Source: JACMOY01 sp038322575 (GTDB taxonomy: Bacteria; Actinomycetota; Actinomycetes; Actinomycetales; Angustibacteraceae). Taken from it: a DNA stretch of 23,666 nucleotides. Below are positions 1 to 7,796 of this stretch, in pieces (the first letter of the stretch is position 1; the number at the start of each line of letters is the position of its first letter). The DNA lies in NCBI GenBank assembly GCA_038322575.1, contig JBBQGB010000052.1, forward strand, positions 1-23,666, written 5' to 3'. The notes under the pieces were generated by a model. The model did no database searches, was not told where the DNA came from, and saw only the letters and a list, made by a program, of their open reading frames with translations. Position numbers and translations under genes: made by a program.

Positions 1-3
1 CCC

Positions 4-363
4 ATGGCCAAGTACGCGATCCTCATCTACGACGACCCGTCCGGCTACCAGAACATGTCGCCCGAGGCGTGGCAGGCGACGATCGACGCGCACGGCAAGT
101 TCGTCGAGTCGGTCTTCGCGCTCGGCGGGTCCCTGGCGGGCGGCGAGGCGCTCGCGGCCACGGGGACGGCCACCTCGATCAGGGGTGGCGGCACGGTGAC
201 GGACGGCCCGTTCCTCGAGACCAAGGAGGCCCTGGGCGGCTTCTACGTCGTCGAGGCGCGCGACCTCGACCACGCCCTCGAGATCGCCAAGGGGTGCCCG
301 GCCCCCTTCGGCGGCGTCGAGGTCCGCCCGGTCGTGGACCCGACGCAGGCCAACCCGTTCTGA
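4..363 (+). CDS. DGPF/YCII-domain protein, partner of an ECF42 sigma factor
   Basis: A 119-residue soluble protein of the YCII-related (DGPF) family. The signature is visible as DGPFLETKEALGGFYVVEA around residues 67-85, followed by a conserved D-L-D-A-x-E-x-A-K-x-C-P stretch. The length is normal for the family, and there is no signal peptide or membrane segment. The ATG at position 4 gives the usual start (MAKYAILIY), but its ribosome binding site lies outside the window. The sigma factor gene begins about 17 bases downstream, so the two are probably one operon. In characterised actinobacterial ECF42 systems, DGPF genes are the main targets of the neighbouring sigma factor. The biochemical role of DGPF proteins is unsettled; an enzymatic or ligand-binding function has been guessed from the YciI ferredoxin-like fold. 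The identification is firm, the function is not. Confidence 0.9.
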   Translation: MAKYAILIYDDPSGYQNMSPEAWQATIDAHGKFVESVFALGGSLAGGEALAATGTATSIRGGGTVTDGPFLETKEALGGFYVVEARDLDHALEIAKGCPAPFGGVEVRPVVDPTQANPF

Positions 364-380
364 CCGCTCCCCGCGACAAG

Positions 381-1676
381 TTGACCGCGTCCGCCGTGCA
401 GGCGGACGCGGTCGCTGCCGCGCTGGCGAAGGCCCACCGCTCCGAGTGGGCTTTCGTGCTGTCCGCCACGGTGCGGGTCGCCGGCGACCTGGACCTCGCG
501 GAGGAGTGCGCGCAGGAGGCGTACGTCCGCGCGCTGCAGGCCTGGACCCGCGACGGCGTCCCGGAGCGGCCCGGCGCGTGGCTGACCACGGCGGCGCGCA
601 ACCAGGCGCTGGACCGGTTGCGCCGCGAGGCCACCCTGCGGCGCAAGCTCCCGCTGCTCGTGGAACCGGCGACCGTCGACCCGGACGACCCGGCCGACCC
701 GGACTGGCCCGACGCCGCGGTGCCGGACGACCGGCTCCGGCTGGTGTTCACCTGCTGCCACCCCGCCATCGCCCCCGAGGCCCGCGTCGCCCTCACCCTG
801 CGCCTGGTCTGCGGCGTTCCCACGCCCGACGTCGCCCGGGCCTTCCTGGTGTCGGAGCCGACGATGGCGGCACGGATCACCCGGGCCAAGAAGAAGATCT
901 CCCAAGCGCGGATCCCCTACCGGGTTCCGGGCCGGGCGGAGCTGCCCGAGCGCCTGGACAGCGTGCTCACCGCCGTCCACCTGCTCTTCAGCACCGGCCA
1001 CACGGCCGGCGCGGGGGACGCGCTCGTCCAAGGCGAGCTCTGCGACCGGGCCTTGCACCTCGCGCGCACCCTCGCCGCGCTGCTCCCCGATCAGGCCGAG
1101 ACCCGCGGCCTGCTGGGCCTGCTGCTCCTGACCGACGCGCGGCGGGCCACCCGGACCGACGAGCAGGGCCGGCTGCTCCTGCTCGCCGACCAGGACCGGA
1201 CGCGCTGGGATCAGCGCGCAATCCTGCAAGGGCTCACGGTGACGGCCGGGGCTCTGGCGTCCGGCCCACCGGGGCGGTTCACCCTGCAGGCGGCGATCGC
1301 CGGCGTGCACACGATGGCGCCGTCCCTGGAGCAGACCGACTGGCCGCGCATCGTGCACCTCTACGACCGGCTGCTGGCGGTGTGGAACACCCCGGTCGTC
1401 GCGCTCAACCGGGCCGCCGCCGTGGCGTTCGCCGACGGTCCGGCCGCCGCCCTGCCGCTCCTCGACGAGCTGGCGACCGACCCCCGGCTCGCCAACTACC
1501 CCTACCTTCCCGCCACCCGCGCCGACCTGCTGCGCCGCCTCGGCGACGCCACCGGCGCGGCTCAGTCGTACCGGCGCGCGATGGAGCTCACGGCGAACGC
1601 CGCGGAGCACGCCTTCCTGGAGCAGCGCCTGGCCGAGGTCAGCAGCGCCGCCGGCGCCGAGCCCGCGCCCGGCTGA
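381..1676 (+). CDS. ECF RNA polymerase sigma factor, ECF42 type with C-terminal TPR-like extension
   Basis: About 431 residues, roughly twice the size of an ordinary ECF sigma factor. Sigma region 2 covers residues 19-90 (LAEECAQEAYVRALQAW, then WLTTAARNQALDRLRRE at 67-83). Region 4 covers about 115-185, including the FTCCHPAI signature typical of this subgroup and a helix-turn-helix ending in MAARITRAKKKI. The remaining 240 residues form an alpha-helical, TPR-like domain ending in a YRRAMEL repeat. This architecture next to a DGPF gene matches group ECF42, where the extension is needed for activity and no anti-sigma factor is known. None is seen here. The start is uncertain: no ATG exists in frame. 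TTG at 381 fits homologue N-termini; GTG at 396 is the alternative. Neither has a clear Shine-Dalgarno, so translation may be coupled to the upstream gene. Confidence 0.88.
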   Translation: MTASAVQADAVAAALAKAHRSEWAFVLSATVRVAGDLDLAEECAQEAYVRALQAWTRDGVPERPGAWLTTAARNQALDRLRREATLRRKLPLLVEPATVDPDDPADPDWPDAAVPDDRLRLVFTCCHPAIAPEARVALTLRLVCGVPTPDVARAFLVSEPTMAARITRAKKKISQARIPYRVPGRAELPERLDSVLTAVHLLFSTGHTAGAGDALVQGELCDRALHLARTLAALLPDQAETRGLLGLLLLTDARRATRTDEQGRLLLLADQDRTRWDQRAILQGLTVTAGALASGPPGRFTLQAAIAGVHTMAPSLEQTDWPRIVHLYDRLLAVWNTPVVALNRAAAVAFADGPAAALPLLDELATDPRLANYPYLPATRADLLRRLGDATGAAQSYRRAMELTANAAEHAFLEQRLAEVSSAAGAEPAPG

Positions 1677-1735
1677 GGACGGCGGGCCACGCACGTCTGT
1701 CAAGCGTGACGTTGCCAGGCGTCGGAGGAGACGAC

Positions 1736-2122
1736 ATGAGTCGCAGGACGAGGCGCTCACGCGCCGCCATGATGGCCACCGTTCCCGTGGTATTAGCCGT
1801 GGGTGGGTTCTGGGCTATGGACTACGAAGCAGCGAATGATTGCTGGCAGGACCTGAGGGTGTCCTGTGTTCCACCTTCCGCTGCGCCAGCTCCAGGACCT
1901 GCAGGGCTACGCGGCCTTCGCCGACCTCCTGCTGCTCACGCTGTCGCCACTTCTGCGCGTGGCGGTCGGGGGTGTGCTTCGGGCCGCGCGGTGCAGTGGA
2001 CCGCCGGGCGGTGGTCGGAGCACTCACCTTCCCCATCGCGTCGCTGGTGTTCACGGTGCTCGTGAACTGCGTTTCTGGTGGCGGCGCTGTTCACCGGGCT
2101 GGCCGACGGAGCAGGCCGGCTC
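1736..2122 (+). pseudogene. Frameshifted small membrane protein gene (unknown family)
   Basis: A strong ribosome binding site (GGAGGAGA) precedes ATG at 1736. The first frame encodes a basic N-terminus and a hydrophobic segment (VPVVLAVGGFW), then loses its GC-rich third positions near 1862. The signal continues in the next frame from about 1866 (GYAAFADLLLLTLSPLLRV, a second membrane segment). It then moves to a third frame from about 1965 (VVGALTFPIASLVFTVLVN, a third segment), and shifts again near 2067 (LVAALFTGLADG). Each segment looks coding in turn, so the intact ancestor was probably a 3-4 helix membrane protein of about 130 residues. I do not recognise the family. A TTA codon, rare in such genomes, occurs near 1793. 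Sequencing error cannot be excluded, but three shifts argue for real decay. Confidence 0.55.
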
Positions 2123-2159
2123 GACGGCCATCTCCTGGGCGACGACGTACCCCCGCACC

Positions 2160-2176
2160 GTCACCTCAGGGGTGAC
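2160..2176. terminator. Hairpin downstream of dhaM
   Basis: GTCACC, a 5-base loop and GGTGAC form a perfect 6-bp stem between the end of the decayed membrane-protein gene and the dhaM stop at 2199-2201. The genes converge here, so a hairpin that stops transcription would be expected. There is no T tract on either strand, so this is only a candidate. Confidence 0.3.
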
Positions 2177-2198
2177 TGCGGCCGTTGGGTTGCGAGAG

Positions 2199-4709
2199 CT
2201 AAGAGGTGGCCGAGTCGAAGGCCGTCGTGTCATGCCGGACCAGCGCACGCACCTCGCCGGCGTCGCTGAGCGTCAGCGCCGTCCGAGCCATCGCCCGGCA
2301 CCGCTCGAGGTGCAGGGTCCTGACGACCGCCTTCACCGCCGGCACCGCCTGCGGCGAGACGCTCAGCTCACGCACCCCGAGTCCCAGAAGGACGGGGACG
2401 GCCGCCTCATCGGACGCCGACTCCCCGCAGACCGCCACGTCGACCGCGCTCCCGGCGCCCTGGCAGACCCGCTGCACCAGCTGCAGCACCCCCGGGTCGA
2501 GGGCGTCGTGCAGTGCAGCGACCGCAGGGTTGCCTCGCTCGGCCGCAACGGTGTACTGCGTCAGGTCGTTCGTCCCGATGCTCACGAAGTCCACGTGAGG
2601 CAGGAAGGACTCGATCTTCAACGCGGCTGCCGGGACCTCGACCATGATGCCGACGCGCAGCTGCGGTGTGCCACCGACGACCAGCGCGGCGGCGTCCAGC
2701 ATCCGACGGGCCTGCAGCAGCTCGTCCACGGAGGTCACCATCGGGAACATGACGTCGATCGGGGCCCGTCGCGCGGTGCGGCACAGCGCGGTCAGCTGCT
2801 GCTGCAGCAGCAGCGGGCGCTCCAGGCTCAGCCGCAGGCCCCGCCGGCCGAGGAACGGGTTCTGCTCGGCGGGGACCGGCAGGTAGCTCAGGGGTTTGTC
2901 CCCGCCCACGTCCAGGGTGCGGAAGACGGTGCGGCGCCCCGACATCGCGGCGCAGATGGCGCCGTAGACCTGTTCCTGCTCGCCCACCTCGGGGGGGTCG
3001 ACCCGGTCGAGGAAGAGGAACTCGGTGCGCACCAGCCCGACGCCGTCGGCTCCGTTCGACGCGGCGGTGACGGTGTCGGCGGCCGAACCCACGTTGGCCA
3101 GCACCTCGATGTGCACCCCGTCGCGAGACACCGCCGGCTGGCCGGCCCCCGCCAGCTGCTGGGTCCGCCGCTGCGCCAGTGCGGCAGCGCGGACGGTGAG
3201 CTCCGCGACCACCTCGGGTGAGGGGTCGACGACCAGCTCGCCGGTGCCGCCGTCCAGCGCGACGGGAGTGCCCGCCGGCAGGTCCAGCACCGCACCGCCG
3301 GCCGAGACGATCATCGCGATGCCGCGGGCCCGGGCGATGATCGCCGCGTGCGAGCTGGGGCTGCCGTGCGCCAGCACCAGGGCCCGGACGGCGGAGGCGT
3401 CCAGTGCCGCGACGTCGGCCGGGGTGATGTCGTCCACGACGACGACACCGGCCGACCACTCGGAGCCTGCGGGTGCGCCGCTCAGGGCGCGCAGGACCTG
3501 CTGGGCGACCGCCGCGACGTCGGCCGCCCGCTCGCGCAGGTACGGGTCCGGCAGCTGCGACCACTGGGTCTGCACCGCCGCCAGGCAGGTCGTCCAGGCT
3601 CGAGCCGCGCCCATCCCCTCACGGACCTTCGCCTCGACGTCGGTGAGGACGTCCGGGTCGCCGAGCAGGGCTAAGTGGGCGTCGAAGATCGCCGCCTCCG
3701 ACGACCCGGTCTCGCGACGGGTGCGCTCGCGCAGCTGCTCCACCCCGCGGCGGACGTCGTCCACGGCCGTGACGACCCGACGCCACTGCTCGTCGGGGTC
3801 ACCCGGGGCGTCCTGCAGCACGTCGTCGCCGACGTCCGCGGTGAGCAGCGCGGCCACCTCGGCGACCACGACACCGGGCGACGCCGGCATCGGCTGCTGG
3901 GCACCGGCCGCAGGGGGGTCCGCGACCACGGTGACGTCGGTGGGCCGAGCGGACCGGGCCGGCTGCTCGGGCTCGTCGAAACGTCGGGCCGCCAGCGCCA
4001 CCACCTGCTCGACCGCCTGCTGAGCCTGTCGACCGCCGGCCCGCACCTCGACGTCGTGGCCGCGCGACGCCCCCAGCATGGCCACCTTGCTCAAGCTGTT
4101 GGCCGGGACCGGCCCGGCTCCGGTCGTGAGGTTCACCAGCTGCACCGAGGCATCCAGCCCGCGCACCTCACCCACCAGGCGCGCCGCGGGTCGTGCGTGC
4201 AGCCCGTGCTCGTTCAGCACGGTGAACACGGCGACGGCGCTGGGCGCCGCACCGGTCTGCTCGACCGGCGCGCCGGCGTCGGTCGTCGTCCCGAGGTGGG
4301 TCGCCTTGGCCATCAGCGCCGCGCTCGCCTCGGCGGCGACCTCGTGCCGGTCGGCGCCGCCTGCGGCAGCGACAGCGGCCACGATGAGCCCCTCGACGAT
4401 CGGCGCCGACGACAGCACCACCCGCTCGCGCGCCGCGGGGTCGGCCATCAGCTCCAGCGCGAGCTCGGTGCTCAGCACGGCGCTGCCCAGGTCCATCAGC
4501 ACCACGACGCCCGCCGGGCCGTTGGCGCGCTCGATCGCCTCCTTGATGGCGACGGCGTCGGTGCCCAGGGTCGACTCGTCGAGCCCCGCGGCTGCCTCGA
4601 TGACCACCGGCCGGCCGCCCAGCATCTCGCCCGCGAGGGCGATCGCCGCTCGAGCGAGCGGACGGCTGTGCGAGACCACGACGATCCCCACTGCCTCGTG
4701 CGGAGCCAT
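2199..4709 (-). CDS. dhaM: Dihydroxyacetone kinase phosphotransferase subunit DhaM fused to HPr and full-length Enzyme I
   Basis: This 836-residue protein relays phosphate from PEP to the ADP held by DhaL. Three modules are visible. EIIA-Man-like (about 1-135) has phospho-acceptor His14 in VVSHSRPLA. HPr (about 157-243) has His171 in GLHARPAA. Enzyme I (about 274-815) has His454 in SSHAAIIAR, GLVRTEFLFL, the GIMVEVPAAA and FVSIGTNDLTQY motifs of the PEP-binding barrel, and Cys761 in VCGESASD. E. coli DhaM (about 470 residues) has only the N-terminal part of Enzyme I, whereas here the catalytic PEP-binding domain is complete. The ATG at 4709 has GAGAGGA upstream on the minus strand. It is the last gene of dhaKLM, 50 bases after dhaL. 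The protein is probably cytoplasmic. The assignment is secure; independence from the general PTS is inferred. Confidence 0.95.
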   Translation of the reverse strand: MAPHEAVGIVVVSHSRPLARAAIALAGEMLGGRPVVIEAAAGLDESTLGTDAVAIKEAIERANGPAGVVVLMDLGSAVLSTELALELMADPAARERVVLSSAPIVEGLIVAAVAAAGGADRHEVAAEASAALMAKATHLGTTTDAGAPVEQTGAAPSAVAVFTVLNEHGLHARPAARLVGEVRGLDASVQLVNLTTGAGPVPANSLSKVAMLGASRGHDVEVRAGGRQAQQAVEQVVALAARRFDEPEQPARSARPTDVTVVADPPAAGAQQPMPASPGVVVAEVAALLTADVGDDVLQDAPGDPDEQWRRVVTAVDDVRRGVEQLRERTRRETGSSEAAIFDAHLALLGDPDVLTDVEAKVREGMGAARAWTTCLAAVQTQWSQLPDPYLRERAADVAAVAQQVLRALSGAPAGSEWSAGVVVVDDITPADVAALDASAVRALVLAHGSPSSHAAIIARARGIAMIVSAGGAVLDLPAGTPVALDGGTGELVVDPSPEVVAELTVRAAALAQRRTQQLAGAGQPAVSRDGVHIEVLANVGSAADTVTAASNGADGVGLVRTEFLFLDRVDPPEVGEQEQVYGAICAAMSGRRTVFRTLDVGGDKPLSYLPVPAEQNPFLGRRGLRLSLERPLLLQQQLTALCRTARRAPIDVMFPMVTSVDELLQARRMLDAAALVVGGTPQLRVGIMVEVPAAALKIESFLPHVDFVSIGTNDLTQYTVAAERGNPAVAALHDALDPGVLQLVQRVCQGAGSAVDVAVCGESASDEAAVPVLLGLGVRELSVSPQAVPAVKAVVRTLHLERCRAMARTALTLSDAGEVRALVRHDTTAFDSATS

Positions 4710-4759
4710 CGTGGTGCGGGTTCCTCTCGTGGGGGATGCCGTCGTGTCCGGGTCGCGCG

Positions 4760-5395
4760 TCAGTGGCCGAGCTCGCTCGCCGCCTCGAGCAGCAGGGCCA
4801 CGCTGGTCGCCCCGGGGTCCTGGTGACCCACGCTGCGTTCACCCAGATAGCTGGCCCTGCCCTTGCGAGCCAGCATGGGCGTCGTGGCGTCCCGGCCGGT
4901 CGCCGCCGCCTCGCCGGCGCGAGCCACCGCGGCGGCCAGCGACAGGCCCTCGCCCACGGCCGCGTCCAGCGCGTCGGCCGCCGGTGCGAGCGCGTCGACC
5001 ATGGTCTTGTCGCCCAGCTCGGCCTTGCCTCGCGCGACGACACCCTCGAGCCCGGCACGCAGCGCGCCGCCCAGCTCTCGCGACGACGCCTCGCTGAGGT
5101 CGCCCAGCGTCGTCCCCATCCGCAGGAACAGGGTGCCGAACAGGGGGCCGCTCGCGCCGCCCACGGTGGAGATCAGGGTCATCCCGACCCCCGTCAGGAC
5201 GGCGCCCGCAGAGGTCGGCTGCGCGTCGTCCAGCGCTGCGACGGCGGCCGTCATGCCGCGGTCCATGTTGGCCCCGTGGTCGGCGTCACCGATGGCTGCG
5301 TCCAGCTCGGTGAGGTAGTCGCGATTCTGCGCGATCAGGGTGGCGAACCGCCGGACCCACTGCGCCACCGCAGCCGAGCTGAGGTTCTCGCTCAC
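4760..5395 (-). CDS. dhaL: Dihydroxyacetone kinase ADP-binding subunit DhaL
   Basis: A 211-residue subunit that keeps a tightly bound ADP/ATP and passes phosphate to dihydroxyacetone bound on DhaK. The Mg-nucleotide aspartates lie in LDAAIGDADHGANM (Asp32, Asp37 and Asp39 here). The family motifs GGASGPLFGT, GDKTMVDAL and GRASYLGERS-x-GHxDPGA are all present, and the length matches E. coli DhaL (about 210). It starts 3 bases after the dhaK stop, so the two are almost certainly translationally linked, and dhaM follows. The DhaL-DhaM pair shows the enzyme is the PEP-dependent type rather than the single-chain ATP-dependent kinase. All key residues are intact. Confidence 0.96.
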   Translation of the reverse strand: MSENLSSAAVAQWVRRFATLIAQNRDYLTELDAAIGDADHGANMDRGMTAAVAALDDAQPTSAGAVLTGVGMTLISTVGGASGPLFGTLFLRMGTTLGDLSEASSRELGGALRAGLEGVVARGKAELGDKTMVDALAPAADALDAAVGEGLSLAAAVARAGEAAATGRDATTPMLARKGRASYLGERSVGHQDPGATSVALLLEAASELGH

Positions 5396-5398
5396 GTC

Positions 5399-6400
5399 TC
5401 AGGTTCCCCATCGCAGGGCGGGGGTGTTGACCGGTGCGTCCCAGAGCGAGAGCAGGTCGTCGTCCACCTTCAGCAGCGTGATGGACGTGCCGGCCATGTC
5501 CAGCGAGGTGATGTACGAACCGACCAGCGAGCGGGCGACCGAGATCCCGTGCTGGCCGAGCACCGTGTTGACCTCGTTGAACATGATGTAGAGCTCGAGC
5601 AGCGGAGTCCCGCCGAGCCCGTTGACGAACGCGATGACGCCGTCACCGGAGGCGAACGGGAGGTCGGCCAGGATGGGTTCCAGGAGCATGGCGGCGATGT
5701 CCTTGGCGGGCGCGAGGGGAACTCTGCGCCGACCCGGTTCGCCGTGGATCCCCACCCCCAGCTCCATCTCGGTCTCGCCCAGCTCGAACGTCGGCTTGCC
5801 GGCGGCCGGCACGGTGCACGAGGTGAGCGCGAGACCCATGCTGCGGGCGTTCGCGTTCACCGCCCTCGCGACATCGGCGACCTGGTCGAGGGTGCGGTCC
5901 TGCTCGGCGGCGGCGCCCGCGATCTTCTCCAGCAGCACGGTCGCCCCGACCCCGCGGCGACCAGCGGTCCAGGTGCTGTCCTGGACGGCGACGTCGTCGT
6001 CGACGACCACCGAGACGACGCGGGTGCCGCCCTGGCTGGCCGCCATCTCGGCCGCCATGTCGAAGTTCATCACGTCCCCGGTGTAGTTCTTCACGACCTG
6101 GAGAACTCCCGCGCCGCCGTCGACGAGCTTGGTGGCGGCCATCATCTGCTGGGGCACCGGCGAGGTGAACACCTCGCCTGCGCATGCGGCGTCGAGCATC
6201 CCCAGGCCGACGAACCCGCCGTGCAGCGGCTCGTGACCAGAACCCCCGCCCGAGATGATGCCCACCTTGCCGGGGCGAGGGGGCTGCGCCCGGTGGATGA
6301 TCTTGTTCGCGTGGTCCACGCTCAGGCCCGCGTGCGCCGCTTCCATGCCCAGCAGCGCCTCGGTCACGACGTCGTTGGGGTCGTTGATGAGCTTCTTCAT
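5399..6400 (-). CDS. dhaK: Dihydroxyacetone kinase substrate-binding subunit DhaK
   Basis: A 333-residue subunit that binds dihydroxyacetone covalently through a histidine hemiaminal and presents it to DhaL, giving dihydroxyacetone phosphate for glycolysis. The residues known from E. coli are all found: GGGSGHEPLHGG with Gly53 and His56, NYTGDVMNF with Asp109, and the substrate-anchoring histidine (His219 here, His218 in E. coli) in GVGIHGEPG. The length is normal. ATG at 6400 is preceded on the minus strand by an AGAGAGG ribosome binding site about 8 bases away. It is the first gene of dhaK-dhaL-dhaM, with about 400 bases of non-coding sequence upstream that hold inverted repeats. No glycerol dehydrogenase, transporter or DhaR-type regulator gene is in the window, so the source of dihydroxyacetone is not shown. 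Confidence 0.97.
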   Translation of the reverse strand: MKKLINDPNDVVTEALLGMEAAHAGLSVDHANKIIHRAQPPRPGKVGIISGGGSGHEPLHGGFVGLGMLDAACAGEVFTSPVPQQMMAATKLVDGGAGVLQVVKNYTGDVMNFDMAAEMAASQGGTRVVSVVVDDDVAVQDSTWTAGRRGVGATVLLEKIAGAAAEQDRTLDQVADVARAVNANARSMGLALTSCTVPAAGKPTFELGETEMELGVGIHGEPGRRRVPLAPAKDIAAMLLEPILADLPFASGDGVIAFVNGLGGTPLLELYIMFNEVNTVLGQHGISVARSLVGSYITSLDMAGTSITLLKVDDDLLSLWDAPVNTPALRWGT

Positions 6401-6445
6401 GAGGTGGCCTCTCTGATGATGTCGTCGCGGGTACGGAGCACGCTG

Positions 6446-6458
6446 CCCACACGGTGGG
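6446..6458. promoter_or_regulatory. Short inverted repeat close to dhaK
   Basis: CCCAC-N3-GTGGG, 46 bases upstream of the dhaK start codon. The position suits a repressor site or a leader hairpin. Five-base arms can arise by chance in sequence this GC-rich, so support is weak. Confidence 0.25.
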
Positions 6459-6686
6459 TTGCGACCGGGGTCTGCACGCAGGCCGATGCCGCCACCGGCA
6501 CGAAGGTGGTCACCTCGCCGACAGCCCCCATGTCAGGCTGCCGCAAGGGATCTGCTCACGGCGACCGGGCTCGTCTGGCTGAGCATCGTTGCTCCCGCAC
6601 CTGATGTCGCATGAGTTCTTCAGGAAGCGGACGCTACCGCCGTGATTCGACGCGGCGCAAGGGTGCCGCCCAGCCGGGAACACCAG

Positions 6687-6750
6687 CTCGGTGGCACCGA
6701 GTTGCCACGAACCGGGCGTCCGACGTCCCTCGAGTGACGGTTTCGTGGCA
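6687..6750. promoter_or_regulatory. Cluster of nested inverted repeats, possible operator of dhaKLM
   Basis: Three overlapping symmetries occur together. CTCGGTGGCACCGAG (6687-6701) is a perfect palindrome with a single central base. GTGGCA-N6-TGCCAC (6691-6708) overlaps it. TGCCACGAA (6703-6711) is matched in inverted orientation by TTCGTGGCA at 6742-6750, and CTCGGTGGC recurs at 6752-6760. The spacing resembles paired regulator binding sites about 290-350 bases upstream of dhaK. The same elements could instead form a terminator-like structure for the hydrolase gene, which ends at 6797. No regulator gene is adjacent. Confidence 0.4.
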
Positions 6751-6796
6751 TCTCGGTGGCGTACGGGCCCGGTGCCGCGTCCCGGCGTCCCCTCCG

Positions 6797-7578
6797 TCAG
6801 GTGGTGCGGTCCAGGATCAGCCGGGTGGCTTCCTCCGGCGCATCCCACTGCGGGAAGTGACCGCACCGCTCGAACCAGTGCAGGACGGCGTCCGGGAACA
6901 GCTCCGTCGCCCGAGCGGCCTGCCTGGGCACGGTCACCAGGTCACGGCGTCCCCAACCGATCGTGACCCGGCCCGGTGCCGTGCCCGCTGGGGCGCCCTG
7001 CTGCTTGGGGCCCTTGGTCAGGGCGTCCAGGGCGGCGGCGGTGGACGGCGCGTCGGCCAGCCCGGCCACGTCCGGCAGCACCGTCTCGGGCGAGAGCGCC
7101 CAGGGTCGTGCCGACAGCTGGCCCAGGAGCACCGTCCTGCCGACGGGGCTCGCGAGCAGCGCCGGCAGCCTGCTGCGCAGCGCTCGGACCAGGGCGATCG
7201 AGGGCCGCAGCGTCGCCCCGAAGACGGCGAGCTCGCGGTCGGACCAGAAGCCGCCCGGGTCCAAGGCCACCGTGTCACCGCCGACCCCCCGGCGGGCGAG
7301 CTCGAGCACCATGCGCCCACCCCTGGACTGGCCGACCGTCGCGACCCCGTCCAGGCCCTGCTCGCGGATGAAGTCCGCCACGGCGTCGGTCAGGGTGGCG
7401 ACCGAGACCTCGCCGCTGCGAGGGGCGTCTGGCCGAACCCCGGCAGGTCGACGGCGAAGACCTCACGGTGCTGCGCCAGCCGGTCGATGATCGGGGCCCA
7501 GGACCGCCACCCCGCGCCCAGTCCGTGGACGAGGAGCAGCGGCGGGCCGTTGCCGCGACGGACGTGGTGCAGCGTCAT
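6797..7578 (-). pseudogene. Alpha/beta hydrolase, frameshifted
   Basis: The N-terminal part starts at ATG 7578 (MTLHHVRRGNGPPLLLVHGLG, with the oxyanion-hole HG motif) and runs to VDLPGFGQTP. The C-terminal part continues in another frame as GEVSVATLTDAVADFI and contains the nucleophile elbow GQSRG (Ser), GWGRRDLV (Asp) and CGHFPQWD (His), so the whole catalytic triad is present. The break lies at a run of four G on the plus strand (7422-7425). One more C on the coding strand would give GQTPPRSGEVSVATL, the sequence expected in this family. The intact protein would be about 260 residues. Substrate is unknown. It may be a recent pseudogene or a sequencing error in a homopolymer. It is followed by the dha upstream region and preceded by a methyltransferase gene on the same strand. 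Confidence 0.75.
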
Positions 7579-7796
7579 GCCCGCGACGCTATCCCGGGCA
7601 GGTGTCGCCCGGGACCGCTGCGACCGGTTCGTGGTGCCACGGTGGATGGTCAGCGCCGAGCGGGCCGAGCACGTCCTCACTCACGATGTGCACCCACGGG
7701 CGGTGGCCAGCTCGGCGAAAGCGCTCAGCTGCTGCGGGTGCACCTCGACGTACCACCGATGGGGGCCACGGCCGGCGGCACCGTTCCCGCGCGATC

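Larger units (their letters stand above)
6401..6796. other. Gene-free upstream region of the dha operon
   Basis: About 400 bases between dhaK and the end of the broken hydrolase gene, both on the minus strand. Open frames here are short, rich in arginine/proline and show no recognisable domain. The region holds several inverted repeats (listed separately) and is the natural place for the dhaKLM promoter. I could not pick out a convincing -35/-10 pair on the minus strand. Confidence 0.6.

Noticed and set aside
243..1760. Long minus-strand open frame opposite the DGPF and sigma factor genes.
   Set aside because: It is an antisense shadow in very GC-rich DNA; its translation is Arg/Gly-rich with no domain, while the plus-strand frames carry clear family motifs.
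6510..6866. A 118-codon minus-strand frame in the dha upstream region.
   Set aside because: No ribosome binding site, no GC bias at third positions and no recognisable domain; it overlaps the end of the hydrolase.
7589..7684. A 31-codon minus-strand frame from GTG 7684 (begins SEDVLGPLGADHPPW) just after a short plausible peptide stretch ending near 7682.
   Set aside because: Both pieces are very short, lack a ribosome binding site and match nothing I recognise. They could be remnants of a lost gene, but the evidence is too thin.
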